From Lachnospiraceae bacterium (GTDB lineage: Bacteria > Bacillota > Clostridia > Lachnospirales > Lachnospiraceae), in NCBI GenBank assembly GCA_017520155.1, contig JAFXGR010000149.1:1-33850 (forward strand): a stretch of 33,850 nt of DNA. Direction: 5' to 3'. Every line of letters starts with the position of its first letter. Within the stretch, counting starts at the first letter, position 1. Position numbers and translations under genes: made by a program. The notes under the pieces were generated by a model. That model worked only from the letters and a program-made list of their open reading frames with translations, had not been told where the DNA came from and ran no database searches. Below are positions 7,764-15,904 of the stretch, in pieces.

Positions 7764-7821
7764 AAAAACTGTGCTAGAATAGGTTTTGGAAAAAAGGCAA
7801 AACTAAAACAGCACAGTTTTT
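7764..7821 (+). terminator. Perfect 12-bp inverted repeat ending in a T-run upstream of murT
   Basis: AAAAACTGTGCT (7764-7775) and AGCACAGTTTTT (7810-7821) are exact inverted copies with a 34-base loop; T22 extends the T-run to 7822. It could end transcription arriving from the padR operon. The left arm overlaps the extended -10 (TGC-TAGAAT, 7772-7780) of a candidate murT promoter, so only incoming transcripts would form the whole stem. Confidence 0.45.
7772..7780 (+). promoter_or_regulatory. Candidate extended -10 promoter for murT-gatD
   Basis: TGC-TAGAAT lies 60 bases upstream of the murT start and has no convincing -35 box. The rest of the gap 7599-7763 holds only an 8-bp hairpin (AAGGCAAT 7687-7694 with ATTGCCTT 7707-7714) and no supported gene. 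Confidence 0.4.
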
Positions 7822-7840
7822 TATCCTTAGGAGATACAAA

Positions 7841-9166
7841 ATGAAAAAAATAAGCACCATATTACTTTGTAAAATTTTAAGATGGATTGGCAAAATATTA
7901 GGTAAGGGAAGCTCCCTTCCGGGAAAAATTGCGTTAAAGATATGTCCCGATATTTTGGAAAGAATTAAGCTTCCTCCCTATATTATTGCCGTAACGGGAA
8001 GCAACGGGAAAACCTCTACGGTGGAAATGATTGCTCATATTTTAACGGAAAATGGAAAGAAGGTAGCCTGGAACAAGGAAGGCAGCAATCAGATTGAAGG
8101 GGTAACTACCTTGGTATTAAATAGTGCTACCCTTGGAGGAAAGGTTAAAGCCGATATTTTACTGATTGAAAGTGATGAGCGATTTGCCCGTTACACCTTT
8201 CGCTACATCAAGCCTACTCATTATGTAATTACTAATCTTTACCGAGATCAGCTCACCAGAAATGGACATCCCAAGTGGGTATACGATGCCCTAAAAGACA
8301 GTATTTATCCCCAGGTAAAGCTGATTTTAAATGCAGATGATCCTTTGGTTTCCTGTTTTGGGAAAGATCATAAAGAGGTGATATGGTTTGGAGCAGGAAA
8401 GCTGGAGCAGGATGAGAGCTCCTTTAGCGGAATTTATCATGATGGAAAATATTGTCCTGTTTGCAGTCATCCCATGGAATACAGCAGGTTCCACTATGAC
8501 CATATTGGCCATTATGCCTGTACTCATTGTGACTTTAAACGGCAGGAAGCAGAATTTGAGGTAACTAACGCCGATTTAAGACAGGGAACCATTACCATTA
8601 ACGGAAAGTATGATATTAGCCTTCAATTAAAGTCCTTATACAATATTTATAATATTTTGGCAGCTTTTACGGTAGCCTCACTGGTGGGAATAGAAGAAAA
8701 AAGTATGGTAAAGGCTATTAATGGCTTTGTGGCAAAAAATGGAAGAGTGGTAACCTTTCGGTTAGGAAACAGAAAAGGCACATTGCTTACTTCGAAGCAT
8801 GAAAACAGTATTTCTTATCATCAGTCTCTAAGAATTGCAGCAGCCTGTGAAGCAGGCTGTGACGTCTTGATTATTGTAGATGCTGTAAGCAGAAAGTATT
8901 TTACCTCCGATGTTTCCTGGCTGTGGGATATTAATTTTGAACGTCTCAATTGTGAAAATGTAAAAAGGATTATTTTGGCAGGAACCTATTGTCACGATTT
9001 GGCAGTGAGATTTTCTTATACGGGAATACCCGCGGAAAAAATTCAGGTGCTGGAGACGGTAGAGCAGGCCCATGAGGCATTAAATAATGACAGAAAAGAA
9101 GAAATCTATGTGATTACCTGTTTTTCAGATAAGGATAAATTTTTGCAAAGGGTAACTCAGCAGTAA
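7841..9166 (+). CDS. murT: MurT-like Mur ligase (lipid II isoglutaminyl synthase, ligase subunit)
   Basis: 441 residues. The Mur-ligase ATP loop TGSNGKTST is at residues 52-60, and the central domain holds a four-cysteine zinc ribbon (C205, C208, C227, C230) typical of MurT. The C-terminal DUF1727 domain includes DVSWLWDINFE, whose aspartate aligns with the MurT residue said to assist GatD catalysis. In staphylococci and pneumococci MurT/GatD amidates the D-glutamate of lipid II. The segment before DVSW (VDAVSRKYFTS) departs from the usual NDxxADG pattern, so this is a divergent branch. GatD follows after about 20 bases in the same operon. AGGAGATACAAA precedes the ATG. Confidence 0.87.
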   Translation: MKKISTILLCKILRWIGKILGKGSSLPGKIALKICPDILERIKLPPYIIAVTGSNGKTSTVEMIAHILTENGKKVAWNKEGSNQIEGVTTLVLNSATLGGKVKADILLIESDERFARYTFRYIKPTHYVITNLYRDQLTRNGHPKWVYDALKDSIYPQVKLILNADDPLVSCFGKDHKEVIWFGAGKLEQDESSFSGIYHDGKYCPVCSHPMEYSRFHYDHIGHYACTHCDFKRQEAEFEVTNADLRQGTITINGKYDISLQLKSLYNIYNILAAFTVASLVGIEEKSMVKAINGFVAKNGRVVTFRLGNRKGTLLTSKHENSISYHQSLRIAAACEAGCDVLIIVDAVSRKYFTSDVSWLWDINFERLNCENVKRIILAGTYCHDLAVRFSYTGIPAEKIQVLETVEQAHEALNNDRKEEIYVITCFSDKDKFLQRVTQQ

Positions 9167-9187
9167 GGATTGAAAAGGGAAAAGAAG

Positions 9188-9940
9188 ATGAGAATACTAC
9201 ATTTATATCACGATGTAATGAATCTGTATGGAGAATACGGAAATATTGCCATTTTAACAAAAGTGTTAAAAAGCTGTAACATAGAAACAGAAGTGATCTG
9301 CTGCGGTCTTTGGGAAAAGCCGGATTTTTCTTCTTTTGATTTTGTCTATATGGGAGCCGGTACAGAGGAGAATCAGAAGCTTGTCCTAGAGAAACTTTCA
9401 GAAGAAAAGGAAGCATTTCAGGAATACGTCAATAAGGGAGGGGCTGCTTTATTTACAGGAAATTCCTTTGAAATATTGGGAGATATGATTACAGAGGAGA
9501 CAGGAAAACAGTGGCAGGGACTGAAAATACTCCCCTTTAGGGTAAGGCAGCAAAAGAAAAGCAGACTTACAGGAGATGCAGTTTTTAGCACCTCTAAGAT
9601 AAGGGAAGAGACAGTAGGCTTTATTAATAAATGCAGCTGTATTGAGGGAATAGAAATACCCTGTTTTCAGGTACTTATGGGAATGGGAAATGAAGATAGA
9701 GGAAAAAAGGAAGGAATTACCTTTAAGAATCTTATGGGAACCCATTTAACAGGTCCCCTTTTAGTAAAAAATCCTTATCTTTTATTAGCGCTGGTCAATG
9801 ATTTGATCAAAAAAGAAAGAAAAGAAGGTCTCACCCTAGAAGAAAAAGAATCCCTGGAAAAGGGAGTACTGGCAGAAAGTATTGCCGCCTATGAGGTGAC
9901 CTTAAGAGAGTTAAAAAAGAGAATGGAGAAGGAAAAATAA
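9188..9940 (+). CDS. gatD: GatD-like class I amidotransferase subunit lacking the usual Cys and His
   Basis: 250 residues from the ATG at 9188, which has AAGGG 8 bases upstream; a TTG at 9170 is a less likely start. The fold signature fits GatD/CobQ-type amidotransferases: LHLYHDVMNLYGEYGNI at the N-terminus, GAGTEENQ at 57-64 in place of GGGQDxEQ, and GPLLVKNPYL near 189. GatD would feed ammonia to MurT. However, where active GatD proteins have the nucleophile (CGGYQLLG) this one reads FTGNSFEILG (T90), and where they have LHGP it reads HLTGP (H186, T188). It may therefore be non-catalytic or use another chemistry. The tight pairing with murT still supports a joint role. Confidence 0.78.
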   Translation: MRILHLYHDVMNLYGEYGNIAILTKVLKSCNIETEVICCGLWEKPDFSSFDFVYMGAGTEENQKLVLEKLSEEKEAFQEYVNKGGAALFTGNSFEILGDMITEETGKQWQGLKILPFRVRQQKKSRLTGDAVFSTSKIREETVGFINKCSCIEGIEIPCFQVLMGMGNEDRGKKEGITFKNLMGTHLTGPLLVKNPYLLLALVNDLIKKERKEGLTLEEKESLEKGVLAESIAAYEVTLRELKKRMEKEK

Positions 9941-9960
9941 AGAAAAGATTTTTCTCCTAT

Positions 9961-10473
9961 TTATATTCTTTTCATCATAATATTGCGAAGAACACCTTCA
10001 TATTTTTCTTTGGTAAGCATAACCTCATAACCCAACTTAGTTAATGTTTTCATACTGGGGATATTCTGGGGAGATACTGTGGCCAGCAGGATACTGTATC
10101 TGGTAGGGTCAATAAGATTTTCCGCATAACGGATCATTCTGGCCTCCAAATGGTTTCCCCTTGCCTGAGGTAAAACAGAACAGGAATCCATATGAGCCAC
10201 TTCGGATAATTGACTAAAGTCAAAGGAAAGATCGTAGCCCAGATTTTCTTCCTCCATTCCCGGATATTTTACCAACAGATTGCCTACGATTTTACCGTTA
10301 AAATCGCAGGCTACCACGCCAAAGCCGGAGGTGGTAAGAACATCCGTGACATAATATTGGTTATCACAGATAAAATAATTTTGATTTTCCAGCTGTTTTT
10401 TACAGGTATCCATTATCTGCCAGATTTCTATGGCATCCTGAGGATTGGCAATTCTTAAAGTATATTGATCCAT
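9961..10473 (-). CDS. GNAT-family N-acetyltransferase
   Basis: 170 residues from the ATG at 10471-10473, chosen because GGAG sits 5 bases upstream; a longer frame to 10509 would run into the rqcH stop. The GNAT core is visible: FGVVACDFNGKIVGNLLV (beta strands 2-4), SVLPQARGNHLEARMIRYAE (acetyl-CoA loop, with Q-x-R-G-N matching the Q/RxxGxG/A pattern) and NIPSMKTLTKLGYE in the C-terminal part. The substrate is unknown. It lies 28 bases after rqcH on the same strand and may be co-transcribed with it. It ends tail to tail with gatD. Confidence 0.8.
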   Translation of the reverse strand: MDQYTLRIANPQDAIEIWQIMDTCKKQLENQNYFICDNQYYVTDVLTTSGFGVVACDFNGKIVGNLLVKYPGMEEENLGYDLSFDFSQLSEVAHMDSCSVLPQARGNHLEARMIRYAENLIDPTRYSILLATVSPQNIPSMKTLTKLGYEVMLTKEKYEGVLRNIMMKRI

Positions 10474-10501
10474 AAAAGCTCCTTTTTGCTTTTGGTAAAG
10501 T

Positions 10502-12238
10502 TTATTCAATCAAGGTAAGGGCGCTGATGTCTGCGTCCATAAATAATGAATAATTAGTATAGTAGACAACGAAGCCCGGTTTAGCTCCTGCGGGCTTTTT
10601 TATATTTTTTTTCAAGGTATAGTCAATTTCTATTTTTTCCTGATCACGTCCCTTGGAATAGTAGGCTGCCAGCTTTCCCGCTTCTTCAAAGGCAAGATCT
10701 GTTAATTCCCGTCCTTCCGCTTTTACAATGACGTGGGAGCCGGGAACTGATTTTGCATGAAACCACCAATCATTTCCTGAGGCAAATTTAAAGGTGAGTT
10801 CTTCATTCTGATAATTATTTTTTCCCACATACATATGAAAACCGTCACTGCTGACATAATGAAAGGGTTTACTGGTAAAACGCTGTTTTTTGGTATTTCC
10901 CTTCCTTTTTATATAGCCGGTTTCCATAAGTTCTTCCTTAATCTGAATTAAGTCTTCTTCCTTAAGGGCAATGTCTAAGGCATTGCTGATGGACTCCAGA
11001 TGATCGATCTCCTCCTTTACTTGAACCGTCAGGGTAGAAAGGGCTTCATAAGTACGTTTAAGCTTATTATATTTTTCGAAATATTTTTTAGCATTATCAA
11101 TGGCAGAAAGATCGGGATCTAAGGGAATGGTAATATCTACACCGGTGTAGTAATTATTTACCACCGTATTCTTGCTTCCCTGGGGAACCTGATAGCCATA
11201 GGCGGTAAGCAGTTCACCGTAAACCTTATAGGTCTCCCGTTTTTTTGTATCTTCCATCTGACGCAGCTGAAGATCGTATTTTTTTATATTTCTTTCTAAA
11301 GCAGTCTGTACAATTTTTCGTAAATCTACCGATTTTTGCCGGATTCTTGTTACCACAGATTTTTCCTCATAATACTGCTCTAAAAGGGCAGAAATAGAGG
11401 AGATAAAACGACATTGCTCCAGGGGATAGGAGGTAATCAGTACAGCACTGTATTCCTTGGGCTGATTATGTTCATAAAGAATTACGGGCTGATAATTTCC
11501 TTCCTTTATCTGTTCCATTAAAGAAGTAAACTGCAGATATAAGGATTCTTTGTCGGTCTGGGTTAAGGAGAAAGAAGAACCCTGACAATTTCCTCCTCCC
11601 CGGTAGCAAAGTTCATGGGCCATAAAGGGAGAAAGACCGGTATAGGAAGAATAAAGGGCTTTAAAACAATCTGCAGGCTGATCATAAATTAAGGAGAAAA
11701 ATTCTTCCTTTGTGGTGGAAAGAGGGTCTGCCTTTTGGGAAGTTTCGGGGATAAAGTATTCTCTTCCGGGAAGAACCTCACGCAGGGAACTTACGGCAGA
11801 AGAAATGTGTTTAATACTGTCAAGGATAGTTCCGTCCTCTTTACAAAAAATAATATTGCTGTGCTTTCCCATCAGTTCCACAATCAGCTTTTTTTTACAT
11901 AAATCTCCCATCTCATCCAGATGTTCTATGGTAAAGATAAGAATACGTTCCAAAGAGGGTTGGGTAATGTCTGTAATACGCCCGTTTTGCAGATGCTTTC
12001 TTAAAAGCATACAAAAGCCGGGAGCAGTAAGAGGACTGGGTTTATTTTTATCCGTAAGATAAACTAAAGGCAGAGAAGCGCTGGCAGAAATCACCAGACG
12101 ATGCTGTCCGCCGGAGGTTTTTATGGTGAGCAGCAGCTCGTCTTTTTCCGGCTGTGCAATTTTATAGATTCGTCCTTGCAGAAGGGTATTTCTTAATTCA
12201 TCTTTTAAGCATGAAATTGTAATTCCGTCAAATGCCAT
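10502..12238 (-). CDS. rqcH: RqcH/NEMF-family ribosome quality-control factor (NFACT protein)
   Basis: 578 residues, full length for bacterial NFACT proteins, often misnamed fibronectin-binding protein FbpA. Order: NFACT-N domain from MAFDGITISCLKDEL, a helix-hairpin-helix region, long central coiled coil (about 300-430) and the NFACT-R domain with FHYVSSDGFHMYVGKNNYQNEELTF and DWWFHAKSVPGSHVIVK. RqcH binds stalled 50S-peptidyl-tRNA complexes and adds C-terminal alanine tails that mark the nascent chain for degradation. In B. subtilis D97-R98 are required; here that position reads E97-R98, a conservative change. AGGAGG lies 7 bases upstream of the start. Its promoter is back to back with that of yicC. 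Confidence 0.92.
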   Translation of the reverse strand: MAFDGITISCLKDELRNTLLQGRIYKIAQPEKDELLLTIKTSGGQHRLVISASASLPLVYLTDKNKPSPLTAPGFCMLLRKHLQNGRITDITQPSLERILIFTIEHLDEMGDLCKKKLIVELMGKHSNIIFCKEDGTILDSIKHISSAVSSLREVLPGREYFIPETSQKADPLSTTKEEFFSLIYDQPADCFKALYSSYTGLSPFMAHELCYRGGGNCQGSSFSLTQTDKESLYLQFTSLMEQIKEGNYQPVILYEHNQPKEYSAVLITSYPLEQCRFISSISALLEQYYEEKSVVTRIRQKSVDLRKIVQTALERNIKKYDLQLRQMEDTKKRETYKVYGELLTAYGYQVPQGSKNTVVNNYYTGVDITIPLDPDLSAIDNAKKYFEKYNKLKRTYEALSTLTVQVKEEIDHLESISNALDIALKEEDLIQIKEELMETGYIKRKGNTKKQRFTSKPFHYVSSDGFHMYVGKNNYQNEELTFKFASGNDWWFHAKSVPGSHVIVKAEGRELTDLAFEEAGKLAAYYSKGRDQEKIEIDYTLKKNIKKPAGAKPGFVVYYTNYSLFMDADISALTLIE

Positions 12239-12279
12239 TTGTAGGCCTCCTATTATCCTGTTAACTAAGATTCCCTAGA

Positions 12280-12308
12280 AGTATATCAAGAGAAGCTCCA
12301 TTGGTCAA
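12280..12308 (-). promoter_or_regulatory. rqcH promoter (TTGACC-17-TATACT, minus strand)
   Basis: On the minus strand TTGACC (12303-12308) and TATACT (12280-12285) are separated by exactly 17 bases and stand about 40 bases upstream of the rqcH start. Confidence 0.7.
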
Positions 12309-12313
12309 ATAGC

Positions 12314-12342
12314 TTGACGTTAAACTTTCCATGAATTATAAT
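12314..12342 (+). promoter_or_regulatory. yicC operon promoter (TTGACG-17-TATAAT)
   Basis: TTGACG (12314-12319) and a perfect TATAAT (12337-12342) with a 17-base spacer. Its -35 is only five bases from the -35 of the divergent rqcH promoter, so the two polymerase sites probably compete. The direct repeat AGTATGCA (twice between about 12380 and 12400) follows in the leader. Confidence 0.78.
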
Positions 12343-12416
12343 AGGGACACTTAGGTTGATACTTATGGTAACGTTAGGAAAGTATGCATTGAAGTATGCA
12401 AGAGGTAAAGAGATTT

Positions 12417-13295
12417 ATGATTAAGAGTATGACGGGCTTTGGCAGATGCGAGGTCAGTGAAAACAATCGTAAATTTACGGTGGAAATGAAGTCCGTAAAT
12501 CACAGATATCTGGATGTAAATATTAAAATGCCCAAAAAGCTGAATTTTTTTGAAGCAGCAATCCGTGGCCTGTTAAAGGATTACATTCAGAGAGGAAAAG
12601 TAGATATTTTTATTTCCTACGAAGATTTGACAGAAAATAACGTATGTGTGAAATATAATCAGGATATTGCAGGAGAATATCTGAAGTATCTAAAACAGAT
12701 GGCGGAACACTTTCAGCTGGATGATGATATTCGTGTTTCCACTTTGTCACGCTACCCGGAGGTATTTACCATGGAGGAACAGGCTATTGATGAAGAGGGA
12801 ATTTGGAAAACCTTGGAGAAGGCCCTAAAGGGTGCTTGTGAAGGTTTTGTGGAAAGCAGAATCAGGGAAGGAGAGCATTTGAAAAACGATCTGGTACAAA
12901 AGCTGGATATGATGCTTTCTCATGTGGATTTCATTCATGAAAGATCTCCTCGGATTATTGCAGAATATAAGCAAAAGCTTCAGGAGAAGATCAGAGATCT
13001 TTTGGAGGATACCAAGGTGGACGAGAATCGTCTTTTAATGGAGGTTACCATTTTTGCAGATAAGGTATGTGTAGATGAGGAAATTGTCCGTCTGCGAAGT
13101 CATGTGGAAACCACAAAAGCTACTTTGCTTGCAGGAGGAAGTATGGGAAGAAAGCTTGATTTCATTGCCCAGGAGATGAATCGTGAGGCCAATACCATTC
13201 TTTCCAAGGCCAGTGATTTGGAGATTTCTAACCGTGCCATTGAGCTGAAAACAGAAATCGAAAAAGTAAGAGAACAGATTCAGAATATTGAATAA
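12417..13295 (+). CDS. yicC: YicC/YloC-family endoribonuclease
   Basis: 292 residues from MIKSMTGFGR, the near-invariant start of this family. An in-frame ATG at 12396 lacks a ribosome binding site, whereas GAGG precedes 12417. The N-terminal domain carries MTGFGRCE and KSVNHRYLDVNIKMPK, and the C-terminal DUF1732 domain ends with GRKLDFIAQEMNREANTILSKA and a glutamate-rich helix. E. coli YicC has been reported to be an endoribonuclease acting on small RNA. It opens the conserved yicC-remA-gmk-rpoZ cluster, with a strong promoter directly upstream and only a 12-base gap to remA. Confidence 0.92.
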   Translation: MIKSMTGFGRCEVSENNRKFTVEMKSVNHRYLDVNIKMPKKLNFFEAAIRGLLKDYIQRGKVDIFISYEDLTENNVCVKYNQDIAGEYLKYLKQMAEHFQLDDDIRVSTLSRYPEVFTMEEQAIDEEGIWKTLEKALKGACEGFVESRIREGEHLKNDLVQKLDMMLSHVDFIHERSPRIIAEYKQKLQEKIRDLLEDTKVDENRLLMEVTIFADKVCVDEEIVRLRSHVETTKATLLAGGSMGRKLDFIAQEMNREANTILSKASDLEISNRAIELKTEIEKVREQIQNIE

Positions 13296-13307
13296 AGGGA
13301 ATGGCAA

Positions 13308-13568
13308 ATGAAACAATTTATTCATATTGGATTTGGTAATTTAGTAAATACAGACAAAATCATTGCTGTGGTAAGTCCTGATTCCGCACCCATTAAAAGG
13401 CTGGTGCAAAATGCCAGGGAGAAGGGCACAGCAATTGATGCAACCCAGGGGCGAAAAACAAAGGCAGTACTGGTAATGGAGGATAATCAGGTAGTGCTTT
13501 CTGCACTGCTTCCAGATACTATTGGCAATCGTGTACAGTCAGAAAGGATAGATGAAGATGAGTCATAA
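13308..13568 (+). CDS. remA: RemA-like DUF370 regulator
   Basis: 86 residues with the DUF370 signature: HIGFGNLVNTDKIIAVVSPDSAPIKRLVQ, then ATQGRKTKAVLVMEDNQVVLSALLPDTIGNR. B. subtilis RemA is a DNA-binding protein that activates biofilm-matrix genes and osmoprotection, and forms ring-shaped oligomers. In many clostridia the gene sits, as here, between yicC and gmk, so a local role in that operon is possible. Its end overlaps the start region of gmk. GGGAATGGCAA before the ATG is a modest ribosome binding site, which fits translational coupling with yicC. Confidence 0.92.
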   Translation: MKQFIHIGFGNLVNTDKIIAVVSPDSAPIKRLVQNAREKGTAIDATQGRKTKAVLVMEDNQVVLSALLPDTIGNRVQSERIDEDES

Positions 13569-14211
13569 AGGATTGTTAATCGTAATTTCCGGCTTTTCCG
13601 GAGCAGGTAAGGGAACCCTGGTAAAAAAATTAATGGAGGAGTATGGTGATTATGCTCTATCCATTTCCATGACAACAAGAAGCCCCAGACCAGGGGAGGA
13701 GCATGGAAGAGAGTATTTTTTTGTGACTAAGGAAGCGTTCGAGGATAAGATTGCAAAGGATGGTTTCATTGAATATGCAGCCTATTGCGAGAATTATTAC
13801 GGAACACCTAAGGATTACGTTGTTTCCTGTCTGGAACAGGGGAAAAATGTGATTTTGGAAATTGAGATTCAGGGAGCCATGAAGATTAAGGAGAGATTTC
13901 CCCAGGCAGTATTGCTGTTTGTGATGACTCCTTCCGTAGAGGAACTGAAGCGACGTCTTTTAGGCAGAGGAACGGAAACGGAAGAAGTAATTATGAAGAG
14001 ACTGTCCAGAGCAGCACAGGAATCTGAGGGAATTGAATCCTATGATTATATTATTGTAAATGATGATTTAGATACTTGTGTAAAGGAATTACATGAGTTA
14101 ATGGAAAAAAGTCGTGATAAGATGCAGGCATCTCATCATCCTGAGAATTATAAAGAATTAATTGAAAATTGCAGAAACGAGCTAAATGCTTTGGTGAAAG
14201 GAGAAAAATAA
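13558..14211 (+). CDS. gmk: Guanylate kinase
   Basis: 217 residues from the ATG at 13558 (MSHKGLLIV). An ATG six bases earlier leaves too little room after AAAGGA. The P-loop GFSGAGKGT lies near residues 12-20, followed by the GMP-binding stretch SMTTRSPRPGEEHGREYFF and EYAAYCENYYGTPKDYV, and the lid region RRLLGRGTETEEVIMKRL. It phosphorylates GMP to GDP in purine salvage and synthesis. It overlaps the end of remA, and its stop shares a base with the rpoZ start (TAATG), so the genes are translationally coupled. Confidence 0.96.
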   Translation: MSHKGLLIVISGFSGAGKGTLVKKLMEEYGDYALSISMTTRSPRPGEEHGREYFFVTKEAFEDKIAKDGFIEYAAYCENYYGTPKDYVVSCLEQGKNVILEIEIQGAMKIKERFPQAVLLFVMTPSVEELKRRLLGRGTETEEVIMKRLSRAAQESEGIESYDYIIVNDDLDTCVKELHELMEKSRDKMQASHHPENYKELIENCRNELNALVKGEK

Positions 14212-14444
14212 TGTTACATCCATCTTATTCTGATTTAATGCAGGTTGCAAACAGTGAGGTTGAACCGGGAGAGAACAAGGTAGTAAATAGTCGTTACTCT
14301 ATTGTTATGGCCATTGCAAAAAGAGCAAGACAGATTATTGACGGTGATGAACCTATGGTTTACACTACCATCGATAAGCCTCTTTCTATTGCAGTGGAAG
14401 AAATGAATAAAGGCGAAATTAAAATTGTAAGTGATGAGGAATAA
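14211..14444 (+). CDS. rpoZ: RNA polymerase omega subunit
   Basis: 77 residues starting at MLHPSYSDLM, with AAAGGAG 8 bases upstream; an upstream in-frame start at 14169 lies inside gmk and is not needed. The omega signature is SRYSIVMAIAKRARQII followed by the conserved C-terminal SIAVEEMNKGEIKIV. It assists folding of the beta-prime subunit. It directly follows gmk (TAATG overlap), the classic gmk-rpoZ order, and ends just before a terminator-like hairpin. Confidence 0.95.
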   Translation: MLHPSYSDLMQVANSEVEPGENKVVNSRYSIVMAIAKRARQIIDGDEPMVYTTIDKPLSIAVEEMNKGEIKIVSDEE

Positions 14445-14449
14445 AGAAG

Positions 14450-14494
14450 AGGCTGCCCGTATTCGAAAGTATTTCAACTATAGGGCGGCTTTTC
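14450..14494 (+). terminator. Terminator after rpoZ
   Basis: AGGCTGCCC (14450-14458) pairs with GGGCGGCTT (14483-14491) with two wobble pairs and a 24-base loop, then TTTTCTT. A second short hairpin, GGCAGCT/AGCTGCC (14508-14531), lies between it and rimO. Confidence 0.6.
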
Positions 14495-14560
14495 TTATTA
14501 TAGATTTGGCAGCTTAGTTAAAAGAGCTGCCTTTGCAGAAAAAGAGAAAGGAATAATAGA

Positions 14561-15904
14561 ATGAAGATTTTATTTGTATCACTGGGATGTGATAAAAATC
14601 TGGTAGATTCTGAAATGATGCTGGGAATGCTTTCAAGAGAAGGATTTACTTTTACGGATAGAGAAGATGAGGCAGAGATTATTGTAGTAAATACCTGCTG
14701 CTTTATCCATGATGCCAAGGAGGAGAGTGTAAATACTCTTTTGGAAATGGCAGAGCAAAAAAAGACAGGAAAATTAAAGGTACTGGTGGCTGCAGGATGT
14801 CTGGCACAAAGATATCAGGCAGAAATCAGAGAAGAGATTCCGGAAGTGGACGTGATTATCGGTACCACGGCTATTGATCAGATTGTGGAAGCAGTAAGAG
14901 AAGTATTGGCAGGGGAAGAGACCGGTCTTAAGCATATTGAAGATATTGACCGTGCCCCTGTTTTTGGGAAAAAGCGTATGGTGACCACAGGAGGACATTA
15001 TGCTTATTTAAAAATTGCAGAGGGATGTGATAAACGCTGTACCTACTGTATTATTCCAAAGCTACGAGGAAACTTCAGAAGTGTGCCCATGGATGCACTG
15101 GTTAATGAGGCTAAGGAACTGGTAGAGCAGGGAGTAAAGGAATTGATTCTTGTGGCCCAGGAAACTACAGTTTACGGTCAGGACTTATACGGAAAAAAAT
15201 CTCTTCCGGAATTGTTGGATCGTCTGAATGAAATTCCAGGACTTTACTGGATTCGTATTCTTTACTGCTATCCTGAAGAGATTACAGATGAGCTGGTGGA
15301 AGCAATAAAACGAAATGAAAAGGTTTGCCATTATCTTGATATGCCCATTCAGCACGGCTGTGATGCTATTTTAAAACGAATGGGAAGACGCACTACAGGA
15401 GCAGATCTTCGTCGGATTATTGCCAATTTAAGAAAAGAAATCCCGGATATCTGTCTTAGAACCACTTTAATTACCGGCTTCCCCGGAGAAACGGAAGAAT
15501 ACCATGAACAGCTTATGGAATTTGTAGATGAATTGGAATTTGACCGACTGGGAGTATTTACTTACTCCGTGGAAGAGGATACTCCTGCAGCTCTTTTTGA
15601 AGATCAGGTGGAAGAAGAAGTAAAAGAGGAAAGAAAAGCCTGTCTCATGGAACTGCAGCAGGAGATTGCCTATGAAAAGGCAGAGGACATGGTAGGAAAA
15701 CATCTTATGGTAATGATTGAAGGAAAAGTAGCTGATGAAAATGCTTACGTGGGAAGAAGCTATAAAGATGCACCCAATGTGGATGGCTATGTCTTTGTAA
15801 ATACCCACAGAGAACTGATGACAGGAGATTTTGTTCCGGTAAAAATTACCGGTTCCTACGAATATGATTTAATAGGAGAAATAGATGATGAATTTACCCA
15901 ATAA
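14561..15904 (+). CDS. rimO: Ribosomal protein S12 methylthiotransferase RimO
   Basis: 447 residues, standard length. The N-terminal UPF0004 domain holds three cluster cysteines (C10 in SLGCDKNLVDSE, C46, C80). The radical-SAM motif CDKRCTYC follows with C156, C160 and C163. The C-terminal TRAM domain ends with FVPVKITGSYEYDLIGEI. The SLGCDKN start and the CIIPKLRGNFRS stretch distinguish RimO from the tRNA enzyme MiaB. RimO methylthiolates an aspartate of ribosomal protein S12. AAAGGA lies 7 bases before the ATG. It overlaps pgsA by 20 bases. Confidence 0.95.
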   Translation: MKILFVSLGCDKNLVDSEMMLGMLSREGFTFTDREDEAEIIVVNTCCFIHDAKEESVNTLLEMAEQKKTGKLKVLVAAGCLAQRYQAEIREEIPEVDVIIGTTAIDQIVEAVREVLAGEETGLKHIEDIDRAPVFGKKRMVTTGGHYAYLKIAEGCDKRCTYCIIPKLRGNFRSVPMDALVNEAKELVEQGVKELILVAQETTVYGQDLYGKKSLPELLDRLNEIPGLYWIRILYCYPEEITDELVEAIKRNEKVCHYLDMPIQHGCDAILKRMGRRTTGADLRRIIANLRKEIPDICLRTTLITGFPGETEEYHEQLMEFVDELEFDRLGVFTYSVEEDTPAALFEDQVEEEVKEERKACLMELQQEIAYEKAEDMVGKHLMVMIEGKVADENAYVGRSYKDAPNVDGYVFVNTHRELMTGDFVPVKITGSYEYDLIGEIDDEFTQ

